The notes under the pieces: model-generated
What the model saw: only the letters and a program-made list of their open reading frames with translations
Database searches by the model: none
Told to the model about the DNA's origin: nothing
Translations under genes and position numbers: made by a program
Shown: piece by piece, positions 22,652 to 29,114 of the stretch
Layout of the letters: each line of letters starts with the position of its first letter
How positions within the stretch are numbered: the first letter of the stretch is position 1
DNA from: Candidatus Staskawiczbacteria bacterium RIFOXYD1_FULL_32_13
GTDB lineage: Bacteria > Patescibacteriota > Minisyncoccia > Minisyncoccales > Staskawiczbacteraceae
DNA length: 29,114 nt
Assembly (NCBI GenBank): GCA_001820485.1
Contig: MHPU01000039.1
Location: 1-29,114 of the forward strand
Direction of reading: 5' to 3'

Positions 22652-23000
22652 ACAATCTAATTGTTTCCAAAAATATATACTTTTAATTTATCGACGGTTG
22701 TCGATTTCCTTAGGTTTTGACAGGTCTTTTGGTCGCCACATGAAAAGATTTTGTCATGAACTCTGATGGGTGACCTATGGTTTGGTTTTATATTTTTGGG
22801 AAAAACGACAGTTGTTGCGGAGCGTATGGTGAGTGTTGACATTGTCGAGCGAACATCAAAAAGTGTTCGTGTGGCTAATCGGCATGCACCTGTGATTCGG
22901 GGACTGCACCTGTTGTATAGGGCTGTGGGTGAGAGTAAGTTTTGTGGCTAAATAACAAGAGAAAAAGCCAAGCAATAGCTTTCACCCCAGCCCTTTTTTT
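22652..23000 (+). ncRNA. Candidate structured RNA, about 350 nt, class unknown
   Basis: A self-contained transcription unit between a near-consensus promoter and a strong terminator, with higher GC than its surroundings. Visible structure: ATCGAC GGTT GTCGAT (near 22690), a nested stem GGTCGCC...GGTGACC enclosing CATGA...TCATG (about 22730-22777), and the final long stem. It also contains a 41-aa frame at 22826-22951 (starting MVSVDIVERTSK) with GGAG five bases ahead, so a small protein is the main alternative. I looked for tmRNA and RNase P RNA signatures and did not find them. Confidence 0.45.
22920..23000 (+). terminator. Long-stem terminator of orphan unit
   Basis: GGGCTGTGGGTGA (22920-22932) pairs with TCACCCCAGCCC (22982-22993) with a single bulged T, then seven T. 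An inner stem TGGCT/AGCCA is nested inside. The 49-base interior is unusually large for a terminator. Confidence 0.75.
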
Positions 23001-23053
23001 ATTTACAAAAAATTTTGTTTTTTTGAGAAAATATGATAGTATAAAAAAAGAAA

Positions 23054-24149
23054 ATGATAAATATTGAGGAAAAAATTATTGAGTTTCAAGATAAAATCCG
23101 CAAGTTAGCGGACTGTCTTTGACAAAGATGCAAAAAAAGATAAACTAATTTCTTTAGAAAATGAAACCCAAAAGCCAAATTTTTGGAATAATCATGAAAC
23201 TGCTAAGAATATAAGCCAAGAGATTTCAGATATTAAAGAAGAATTAGAAAAAATTGAGGTTTTGGAAAAAGAAATAAAGGAAGTTGAAGATTTGTATAAA
23301 CTATCAGATGAAAATTTAGTTGATGGGTTAGAATTAAAATTAAATAGTTTAGAAAAAGAAATATCAAAGCAAGAATACAAAGTTTTTTTATCTGGTAAAT
23401 ATGATAAAAATAATGCAATTTTAGAAATATTCTCTGGGGCAGGTGGGGTGGATGCACAAGATTGGGCTACTATGCTTTTAAGAATGTATCAAAGATATTG
23501 TGCGACAAAAGGATTTGTGGTAGAAATTTTACATCAAGCATTTGGAGAATCTGGCGGGCCAGATGGTAGAATTGGAACTAAGTCTGTAACTTTAGAAATT
23601 CAAGGAAAATATGCTTATGGCTTATTAAAAAGAGAATCTGGAGTGCATAGACTAGTAAGAATTTCTCCTTTTTCTTCGCAAAAATTAAGACACACATCTT
23701 TTGCATCAGTGCAGGTTTTGCCAGAGCTTGAAGCTTTAGATGAAGATATAGAAATAAAATCAGATGATTTGAAAATTGATACTTTCAAAGCTGGTGGGCC
23801 TGGTGGTCAATATACTAATAAAACAGAGTCAGCAATTAGAATTACGCATTTACCTACAGGAATCGTTGTGACATCTCAAGTAGAAAGATTGCAGGGCAAA
23901 AATAAAGAAACAGCAATGAAAATTTTAAAATCAAAAATTTTTCAATTAAAAGAGCAAGAAAAACAAAAAAAAATTAAAGAAATAAAAGGTAATCGTGTGT
24001 TAGCAGAATTTGGTAGCCAAACCAGAAATTATGTTTTGCATCCGTATAAGTTAGTAAAAGACTTAAGAACTCAATATGAAACTTCAAATGCAGAAGCTGT
24101 TTTAGAAGGTGACTTAGAGGAATTTATCCAAGCAGAATTAAAACTATAA
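23054..24149 (+). CDS. prfB: Peptide chain release factor 2, programmed +1 frameshift
   Basis: RF2 recognises UGA and UAA stops and releases the peptide. Translation begins at ATG 23054, reads 22 codons to in-frame TGA (23120-23122) in the slip site CTTTGAC (23117-23123), then continues in +1 frame, giving 364 aa, the usual length. The codon-recognition tripeptide SPF is in RISPFSSQ and the catalytic GGQ is at 250-252 (GGPGGQYTNKT), the same numbering as E. coli. Frameshifting lets low RF2 raise its own synthesis. The usual AGGGGG stimulator upstream of CTT is weak here (GCGGAC). PrmC, which methylates the GGQ Gln, is encoded at 16756. An intact RF2 argues against UGA recoding in this organism. 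Confidence 0.96.
23117..23123 (+). promoter_or_regulatory. RF2 programmed frameshift site
   Basis: CTTTGAC: CTT is codon 22, TGA is in frame 0, and slippage by one base continues with GAC. Conserved residues resume directly after it. Confidence 0.93.
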
Positions 24150-24158
24150 TTATTCGTC

Positions 24159-24200
24159 ATTGCGAGGAGTCCCGACAACAGTCGTGGACGAAGAAGCAAT
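24159..24200. repeat. Dispersed hairpin repeat (REP-like) after prfB
   Basis: Nested complementarity: ATTGC (24159-24163) with GCAAT (24196-24200), GTCC with GGAC and CGAC (24173-24176) with GTCG (24181-24184) around AACA. The wording GTCATTGCGAGGAG...GACGAAGAAGCAATCC is one I recall as a repeat shared by many unrelated bacterial genomes. It may also aid termination of prfB. Confidence 0.7.
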
Positions 24201-24229
24201 CCAGTTAGTTAAGATTATTCTGTGTATTA

Positions 24230-24253
24230 CTATTCCAAAAAAACTTGGAATAG
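24230..24253. repeat. Perfect hairpin upstream of the Cys-rich gene
   Basis: CTATTCCAA (24230-24238) pairs perfectly with TTGGAATAG (24245-24253). It lacks a following T tract, so it is a poor terminator and may be a leader hairpin or the edge of the adjacent repeat. Confidence 0.5.
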
Positions 24254-24282
24254 CTTGAAGGAATTAAAACAAAAAAATAATT

Positions 24283-25956
24283 ATGAATTCAGAAACAAAA
24301 AATTGTCAAAATTGTAAGAAAGACTTTGTGATCGAGCCTGATGATTTTGCATTTTACGAAAAAATTAAAGTCCCACCACCAACCTTTTGCCCGGAGTGTC
24401 GGCTTATGCGTCGATACGCTTGGCGTAATGAGAGAGTTCTATATCGCAGAAATTGTGATTTGTGTGAAAAAAGCACGGTAACTATTTATTCTCCGAATAA
24501 ACCATATAAGGTTTATTGTCCATCATGCTGGTGGTCAGACAAATGGAGCGCTTTAGATTGTAAACAAGATTTTGATTTTAGCCGTCCATTTTTTGAACAA
24601 TTTAAAGAACTTCAATTAAAAGTTCCTCGCATAGCACTTTTAACTAAAAATAGTGTTAATAGTGAATACACAAATCATTCTAATAACAATAAAAATTGTT
24701 ATATGAGCGTTACCACTTTTGATTCAGAAAATGTAATGTATTCATATGAAATACACCATGCTTCTCAAGATGTATGTGATTGTCTAAAAATTGATCACGG
24801 GTCACAGTTAATTTATGAATGTATTGATTCAGAAAAATGTTACAAATGCCAATATTGCATGTTTTTGCGTGATTCTACAGATTGTTATTATTGTTATGAT
24901 TGTCGCAATTGTCAAAATTGTTTTTTATCTTGCAACCTACGCAATAAACAATATTATTTTTTAAATTCTCCAAATTCGAAAGAAGAATATGAGAAAAAAA
25001 TTAAGGAGTATAATTTAGGTTTATATAATGATAGAAAGAAGCTTTATGATGCGTATCTGAAACTCATTAAGGAACAAGCAATCCATCGTTTTGCTGTAAT
25101 TGAAAAATCAAATAATGTTTCTGGAAACTTAATTTTTAATTCAAAAAAGGTAAATGACTCTTTTGAAGTTGTAGATATGGAAGATGCAAAATATATAGTC
25201 GTTGCTCTTGAAGCTAAAGATCTAATGGACTCTACCCATTTTGGATATCGTTGCGAATTAATTTATGAAACTCACGCAACTATTCATAGTTATAATATGG
25301 CATTTACGCATTTAAGTTACGATAATTCGCATTTGCAATATTGTGACACTTGTCATAACAGTCAAAATCTTTTTGGATGTGTGGGCGTTAAGTCAGGGAG
25401 CTATTGTATTTTCAATAAGCAATATACCAAAGAACAATATGATGAATTACGATCCAAGATTATAGAACATATGAAAAAAACAGAAGAATATGGAGAATTT
25501 TTTCCGCCACAATTATCTCCTTTTGGCTACAATGAAACGGTTGGTATAATCCATATACCTATTGGTAAAAAAGAAGCACTATCTCGAGGTTATAAATGGG
25601 AAGATTTAGTACAAGGAACTTTCGGAAAAGAAACTATTCAACCAGAAGATATTCCTAATGACATTAAAAATATAAAAGACACAATTATAAAAGAAGCCCT
25701 GCGTTGCATAAATTGCAGTAGAAACTATAATATTGTGACTCAGGAGTTACAGCTTTATAGACGCGAAAATATTCCGATTCCAAGATTGTGCTCTGATTGT
25801 AGATACAAAAATCGTGTTAATTTACGATCATTACGCAAATTATGGCATAGAAAATGTATGAAGTCAGGATGCTCCAACGAATTTGAGACAAGTTATGCTC
25901 CAGATAGGCCAGAGATCGTGTATTGCGAAGCTTGCTATAATCAAGAGGTGGCATAA
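24283..25956 (+). CDS. Cys-rich multi-zinc-ribbon / beta-helix-like protein
   Basis: A 557-aa protein of a kind I associate with CPR genomes. N-terminal CxxC pairs occur at C8/C11, C36/C39, C58/C61 and C79/C82, and a matching set (CINC, CSDC, KCMKSGC, CEAC) closes the C-terminus, as in zinc ribbons. Between them, about residues 140-220 and 330-385 show irregular repeats of Asn, Ser and Cys (NCYMSV, DCYYCYDCRNCQNCF) ending in NKQYYFLN or NKQYTKEQY, which suggests a right-handed beta-helix lined with Cys. No signal peptide. Function is unknown; metal binding is likely from the Cys spacing. It is followed by the ftsE promoter. Confidence 0.8.
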   Translation: MNSETKNCQNCKKDFVIEPDDFAFYEKIKVPPPTFCPECRLMRRYAWRNERVLYRRNCDLCEKSTVTIYSPNKPYKVYCPSCWWSDKWSALDCKQDFDFSRPFFEQFKELQLKVPRIALLTKNSVNSEYTNHSNNNKNCYMSVTTFDSENVMYSYEIHHASQDVCDCLKIDHGSQLIYECIDSEKCYKCQYCMFLRDSTDCYYCYDCRNCQNCFLSCNLRNKQYYFLNSPNSKEEYEKKIKEYNLGLYNDRKKLYDAYLKLIKEQAIHRFAVIEKSNNVSGNLIFNSKKVNDSFEVVDMEDAKYIVVALEAKDLMDSTHFGYRCELIYETHATIHSYNMAFTHLSYDNSHLQYCDTCHNSQNLFGCVGVKSGSYCIFNKQYTKEQYDELRSKIIEHMKKTEEYGEFFPPQLSPFGYNETVGIIHIPIGKKEALSRGYKWEDLVQGTFGKETIQPEDIPNDIKNIKDTIIKEALRCINCSRNYNIVTQELQLYRRENIPIPRLCSDCRYKNRVNLRSLRKLWHRKCMKSGCSNEFETSYAPDRPEIVYCEACYNQEVA

Positions 25957-25965
25957 AGTAAAATA

Positions 25966-25974
25966 TGCTATAAT
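25966..25974 (+). promoter_or_regulatory. Extended -10 promoter for ftsEX
   Basis: TGCTATAAT is a perfect extended -10 element, 22 bases before the ftsE ATG. No good -35 is seen, which extended -10 promoters tolerate. Confidence 0.65.
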
Positions 25975-25995
25975 GAAAAAAGTATTATAAAAATT

Positions 25996-26679
25996 ATGAT
26001 TAAGTTTAATAATGTTACAAAAATTTATCAACCTTCAGGAGCAATTGTTTTGCAAAATATTTCTTTTGAAATAAAAGATGGGGAGTTTGTTTCTTTTATT
26101 GGAAAATCTGGAGCAGGAAAAACAACCTTGATGCGATTAATTTTAGGGATAGAAAAACCAACATTTGGAGAAATCTATATTGATCAAGTTAATATTGCTA
26201 AAGCTAGTTTGTCCAAAATTCAGGAGTTGCGAAGGAAAATTGGTTGTATCCACCAAGACTATAAACTTTTATCTAATAAAACAGTTTATGAAAATATTGC
26301 CTATATTATGGCTGTCGAGGGTAAAGAAACTGAAGAGATTGAAGTTCAGGTTCCTAGCATTTTAGAAGTAATTGGTTTGCATGAAATGACAAGTAAATTT
26401 CCTGGAGAACTTTCTGGCGGAGAACAACAAAGATTAGCTGTGGCTCGGGCTTTAGTCAATCATCCACAAATCATAATTGCTGATGAACCAACTGGAAATT
26501 TAGATCCATATAATAGCTATGAAGTTATTTCACTTTTGGAAAAAATTAATAAAAATGGTTCAACTGTTATTTTAGCTACTCATAATAGAGAAATAATAAA
26601 TAAGCTAGGTAAAAGAACAATTACCTTAGAGAATGGTAAAATGTTGAGAGATGAAGAATATGGTCGTTTTATAATTTAA
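25996..26679 (+). CDS. ftsE: Cell division ABC ATPase FtsE
   Basis: A 227-aa ABC ATPase that with FtsX controls peptidoglycan hydrolases at the division site. Walker A GKSGAGKT 36-43, Q87 of the Q-loop, signature LSGGEQQR 139-146, Walker B IIIADE with D163/E164, and H196 of the switch are all present. Length is standard. The FtsX gene starts 18 bases after the stop and identifies this ATPase as FtsE rather than a LolD/MacB-type exporter. Confidence 0.95.
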   Translation: MIKFNNVTKIYQPSGAIVLQNISFEIKDGEFVSFIGKSGAGKTTLMRLILGIEKPTFGEIYIDQVNIAKASLSKIQELRRKIGCIHQDYKLLSNKTVYENIAYIMAVEGKETEEIEVQVPSILEVIGLHEMTSKFPGELSGGEQQRLAVARALVNHPQIIIADEPTGNLDPYNSYEVISLLEKINKNGSTVILATHNREIINKLGKRTITLENGKMLRDEEYGRFII

Positions 26680-26697
26680 AATTAATAATTTAATTTT

Positions 26698-27609
26698 ATG
26701 TTTACAAATTTAAATCGTATGTTACATTTTGCATTTAATGATTTTTCAAGAAATAAAGGAATTTCTATTGCTTCAGTTTTTATTTTAACTGTAATCACAA
26801 TGCTAGCCACAAGTCTTTTATTTTTTGGAGGCGTGTCAGATTATTTAATTTTGCAAATTCAAGATAAAATTGATGTAACTGCATATTTTACCGAAGAGAC
26901 AGAAGAAAAAGATATTTTAATTGTTCGCGATGAGATTGTAAAATTAGAGGTTGTAAAAGATGTTTTTTATGTTTCAAAAGAAAGTGCTTTAGAAAATTTT
27001 AAAAATAAATATAAAGGTAATGAAGTTTTTGAAAAAGCATTATTGGAAGTTGGGGGTAATCCATTTTTGCCATCGCTTAACATTAAAACAAATGGAGACC
27101 CGCTTGAATATCAAGAAGTTGCAAATATTTTAGCACAGGAAAAGTTTGTAGATTTAATTGAAAAAGTTGATTTCTCTGAGAAAAAAGATATAATAAACAC
27201 AGTTTTCTCAATTAGGTCAGCTGTGATTAGAACTGGTTTAATTTTGGGCTTAATTTTAGTTTTTATAGCTATATTAGTGGTTTTCAATACCATAAAGCTT
27301 ACTGTAGATAGCTTCAAAGATGAAATATCAACAATGAGAATAGTTGGAGCAACAAACTGGTTTATTAGAGGCCCTTTTATAATTCAAGGGTTAATTTATG
27401 GGCTCATTTCTTTTATAATTTGTTTCGTAATTTCAATTTTATCGTTTCATTTATTATCAAACAAAATTTCTCTTATATTGCCAGGATTTAACTCTTTTGA
27501 TTATTTTGTTTCTAATATTTGGATGTTTGTTGCGCTCCAAATTGTCTTCGGAGTGGGAGTTAGCATAATTTCAAGTTTTATTGCAGTAAGAAGACATCTA
27601 AAAGTTTAA
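26698..27609 (+). CDS. ftsX: Cell division permease-like protein FtsX
   Basis: A 303-aa membrane protein with four spans at about 24-44, 178-198, 228-250 and 274-297 and a large extracytoplasmic loop between the first two, the FtsX arrangement. The loop contacts hydrolases or their activators. MRIVGATNWFIRGPFIIQG after span 2 is the family coupling-helix motif. Together with FtsE it forms the complex at the inner face of the membrane. The next gene follows after 12 bases. Confidence 0.95.
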   Translation: MFTNLNRMLHFAFNDFSRNKGISIASVFILTVITMLATSLLFFGGVSDYLILQIQDKIDVTAYFTEETEEKDILIVRDEIVKLEVVKDVFYVSKESALENFKNKYKGNEVFEKALLEVGGNPFLPSLNIKTNGDPLEYQEVANILAQEKFVDLIEKVDFSEKKDIINTVFSIRSAVIRTGLILGLILVFIAILVVFNTIKLTVDSFKDEISTMRIVGATNWFIRGPFIIQGLIYGLISFIICFVISILSFHLLSNKISLILPGFNSFDYFVSNIWMFVALQIVFGVGVSIISSFIAVRRHLKV

Positions 27610-27621
27610 AAATATAATTTT

Positions 27622-28056
27622 ATGTCAATAATATATGAATTTAGGGATATGACAGATGTAGAATTCAAAAGAGAGAAGGAGGCTTTTAATGAGTATGATT
27701 TAGAATTTGGTAATTTTCCTGAAGAACAAGAACGTTTTGGGTTTGTTGCAACTGATAATAAAGAGTTTATAGGTGCTTCAAGTGGGTTGGCACAAAAAAG
27801 AAATAATCAATTTCAAAAGTATTTTTATTTAAGTGATTTATTAGTTGAAAAAAAATATAGAAAGTATGGCTATGGCAAAGAATTATTAATATTACTAGAA
27901 AATAAGGTTAAAGAACTTGGTGTAGAGTATATTTGGACATGGACTGCATATGAAGCAGAAAGTTTTTACATAAAACAGGGTTATGAAGTTTTTACTAGAT
28001 TTGAAAATTTTTATTCATCAGGTCATGCAAGAATTGGGTTTATAAAAAAGTTATAG
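27622..28056 (+). CDS. GNAT-family N-acetyltransferase
   Basis: A 144-aa acyl-CoA-dependent acetyltransferase. The acetyl-CoA pyrophosphate loop RKYGYGK (R80, G83, G85) follows the strand YLSDLLVEKKY, and the C-terminal ESFYIKQGYEVFTRF motif is typical of the group. Substrate cannot be read from the sequence. It lies 12 bases after ftsX and may be co-transcribed. The short N-terminus before the first helix is normal. Confidence 0.88.
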   Translation: MSIIYEFRDMTDVEFKREKEAFNEYDLEFGNFPEEQERFGFVATDNKEFIGASSGLAQKRNNQFQKYFYLSDLLVEKKYRKYGYGKELLILLENKVKELGVEYIWTWTAYEAESFYIKQGYEVFTRFENFYSSGHARIGFIKKL

Positions 28057-28069
28057 AAGAAAATAGTAT

Positions 28070-28140
28070 TGCGGGATCGTCTAATGGTAGGACACGTCCC
28101 TCTGGAGGATGGTATCTTGGTTCGAGTCCAAGTCCCGCAG
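28070..28140 (+). tRNA. tRNA-Gln(CTG)
   Basis: A complete cloverleaf: acceptor TGCGGGA with TCCCGCA, D arm GTCT/GGAC, anticodon stem CGTCC/GGATG around CTCTGGA, T arm CTTGG-TTCGAGT-CCAAG. Anticodon CTG at 28102-28104 reads CAG. The 3' CCA is not encoded (CAA follows the discriminator G), so it must be added by nucleotidyltransferase. Confidence 0.9.
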
Positions 28141-28154
28141 CAAATACTTGGTTC

Positions 28155-28192
28155 TCAGCCGGAGGCTGATATGTCTTTGGTGGAGAGTCCAA
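28155..28192. repeat. Palindromic micro-element after the tRNA
   Basis: TCAGCC (28155-28160) pairs with GGCTGA (28164-28169) around GGA, followed closely by TTTGG/CCAAA. The two-hairpin layout resembles the element inside prmC. Its place next to a tRNA may be an insertion preference. A similar sequence family in CPR genomes is only my recollection. Confidence 0.45.
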
Positions 28193-28288
28193 ATTTCGGA
28201 ACAATTCATTGTGCGACAATAAAAAACCTTGCATTTATGGATAAATGAATTAATTTATAGTTATAAATATAATTAAAGAAATAAAAAA

Positions 28289-28873
28289 ATGAAACCACTT
28301 TATTTAGATGAAATAAGTAATCCAACGGTTATGAAAAATTTATTGTCTCAAGCACTACATGAAATGCTTGAAATTAAAGGAGAATATACAGTTGTTCCTT
28401 TTTCTTATCCTGGATGGCCAACAGCGGACTATATTTCTAAATTGTCAAATGAAATATCTAAAGTTATGCATGATAAGGGAATGGTATTGGCTGGAACTAG
28501 ATTCAAAAATTTCAATCCGAGTAAGACAAAGTTGGGTTTAGAAATGCTTGACGAAATATGGTTAGAGGTAATGCAGAAAATAACTCAAGAAATATGGTTA
28601 GGATTTGAAAATGAGCCATCGAATAAAATTCCTGGCTTGCAAGAAAGTGTGGAAAGGGGTGCAATTATACCTCGGGATAGGATCGAAGGCAATGAGGAAA
28701 GCATGAAATTAGCCAGGAATATGATAATGCAAAAGGCAGAAGAAAATGATTATCGAGATGAGTTTTTGCGAAGATTTAGAGATAAGTATTTTGCGTATAT
28801 GAAAGAAAACTTTGATTTATTTAGTGAACAGGATGAAGAAGCTCATCAGGAATTTAAACCAAAGCTTCGCTGA
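28289..28873 (+). CDS. Unknown 194-aa protein
   Basis: Not recognised. A soluble, helix-rich protein; PFSYPGWPTADYISKL near residue 40 is its most distinctive segment, and the C-terminal third is charged (RDEFLRRFRDKYFAYMKENF). It ends in TGA. Codons look like those of neighbours. It stands alone after the tRNA with an A-rich leader. Confidence 0.72.
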   Translation: MKPLYLDEISNPTVMKNLLSQALHEMLEIKGEYTVVPFSYPGWPTADYISKLSNEISKVMHDKGMVLAGTRFKNFNPSKTKLGLEMLDEIWLEVMQKITQEIWLGFENEPSNKIPGLQESVERGAIIPRDRIEGNEESMKLARNMIMQKAEENDYRDEFLRRFRDKYFAYMKENFDLFSEQDEEAHQEFKPKLR

Positions 28874-28914
28874 AGTAATTGACTCAAAATCTAGTCGATT
28901 AGCCCCGAAAAACA

Positions 28915-28940
28915 ATTCGCTTACACAGGTTTGAGCGAAT
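28915..28940 (-). terminator. Possible hairpin, weak minus-strand terminator
   Basis: ATTCGCT (28915-28921) pairs with AGCGAAT (28934-28940). On the minus strand it leads into TTGTTTTT. No plus-strand T tract. Apart from this the 164 bases between the two genes show nothing I can name. Confidence 0.3.
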
Positions 28941-29037
28941 AGGGTTAGGTTAAAATTGCGTTAACTTATGAAAAAGGGTTTAAAGATTTTAAAAGTCACC
29001 ACAGATAATGGCAACCTAAATTGGAGTTATTAATTTT

Positions 29038-29114
29038 ATGAGTTATTTTGTTTATATTTTACAGTGCAAAGATAAGACATTATACACTGGGAGCACAAAT
29101 AATTTAGAAAAAAG
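29038..29114 (+). CDS. GIY-YIG nuclease-like protein, 3' partial
   Basis: Only the first 25 residues are in the window: MSYFVYILQCKDKTLYTGST and a few more. The pattern Y-F-V-Y-I-L-Q-C...L-Y-T-G-S-T-N-N-L fits the GIY-YIG fold of small YhbQ-like proteins, whose domain is related to UvrC. The reading is cut by the window end. Confidence 0.85.
   Translation, partial: MSYFVYILQCKDKTLYTGSTNNLEK

Noticed and set aside
22652..23000. tmRNA or RNase P RNA
   Set aside because: I could not find the tRNA-like ends of tmRNA or the conserved P4 strands of RNase P RNA.
23054..23261. prfB as a broken gene missing its N-terminus
   Set aside because: The break is exactly at CTTTGAC, the known programmed frameshift, and the two parts sum to standard length.
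28040..28234. Minus-strand 64-aa frame downstream of the acetyltransferase gene
   Set aside because: It lies across the tRNA-Gln gene and a palindromic element; such frames over tRNAs are typical false genes.

Overview
This window looks like a piece of a small, AT-rich bacterial genome, most likely a Patescibacteria/CPR member of Parcubacteria type. That is an inference from very short intergenic gaps, A-rich leaders that mostly lack a Shine-Dalgarno sequence, a Cys-rich zinc-ribbon/beta-helix protein, a DUF87/VirD4-like membrane ATPase, and short palindromic elements inside genes. UGA is a stop here: prfB (RF2) is present with a programmed frameshift, and some genes end in TGA.

Region 1 (1-15112) is the most unusual part. 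It is a co-directional cluster of about 15 kb. It opens with a MoxR-like AAA ATPase (5' end outside the window), continues with seven paralogous genes, a von Willebrand factor A protein with an HExxH motif, and five more paralogs, and closes with an unrelated 392-aa protein. The 12 paralogs (151-293 aa) share a nearly fixed N-terminal tag (consensus MKFNPDNLNIHELAxEEPEK), a fixed C-terminal tag (PEQKQF), and a strongly diverged helical-repeat core of roughly 45-aa units. The ATPase ends in a similar tag, PDQKQI. Gene junctions inside the array are nearly identical at base level, and the tag differs systematically before and after the VWA gene (AVEEPEK against AIEEPEK). I read this as an ATPase-VWA machine with a locally amplified, diversifying set of partner or substrate proteins. 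Its function is unknown.

Region 2 (15113-18219) holds a membrane-anchored thermonuclease, rplU with its terminator, a compositionally odd receiver-like small gene with its own leader and terminator, prmC carrying an in-frame palindromic insertion, and a DUF4352-like membrane-anchored protein. Region 3 (18230-22580) holds a small charged protein, the DUF87/VirD4-like ATPase, a bidirectional terminator, and on the minus strand efp, a long inverted repeat and a PolX-type helix-hairpin-helix protein.

Region 4 (22581-24282) contains an orphan transcription unit (consensus promoter, hairpins, long-stem terminator) that may be a non-coding RNA, then prfB and a dispersed hairpin repeat. Region 5 (24283-29114) has a Cys-rich zinc-ribbon protein, ftsE-ftsX, a GNAT acetyltransferase, tRNA-Gln(CTG), another palindromic element, an unknown 194-aa protein and the start of a GIY-YIG protein cut by the window end. 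PrmC, RF2, EF-P, L21 and the tRNA together make a translation theme; FtsEX belongs to cell division.
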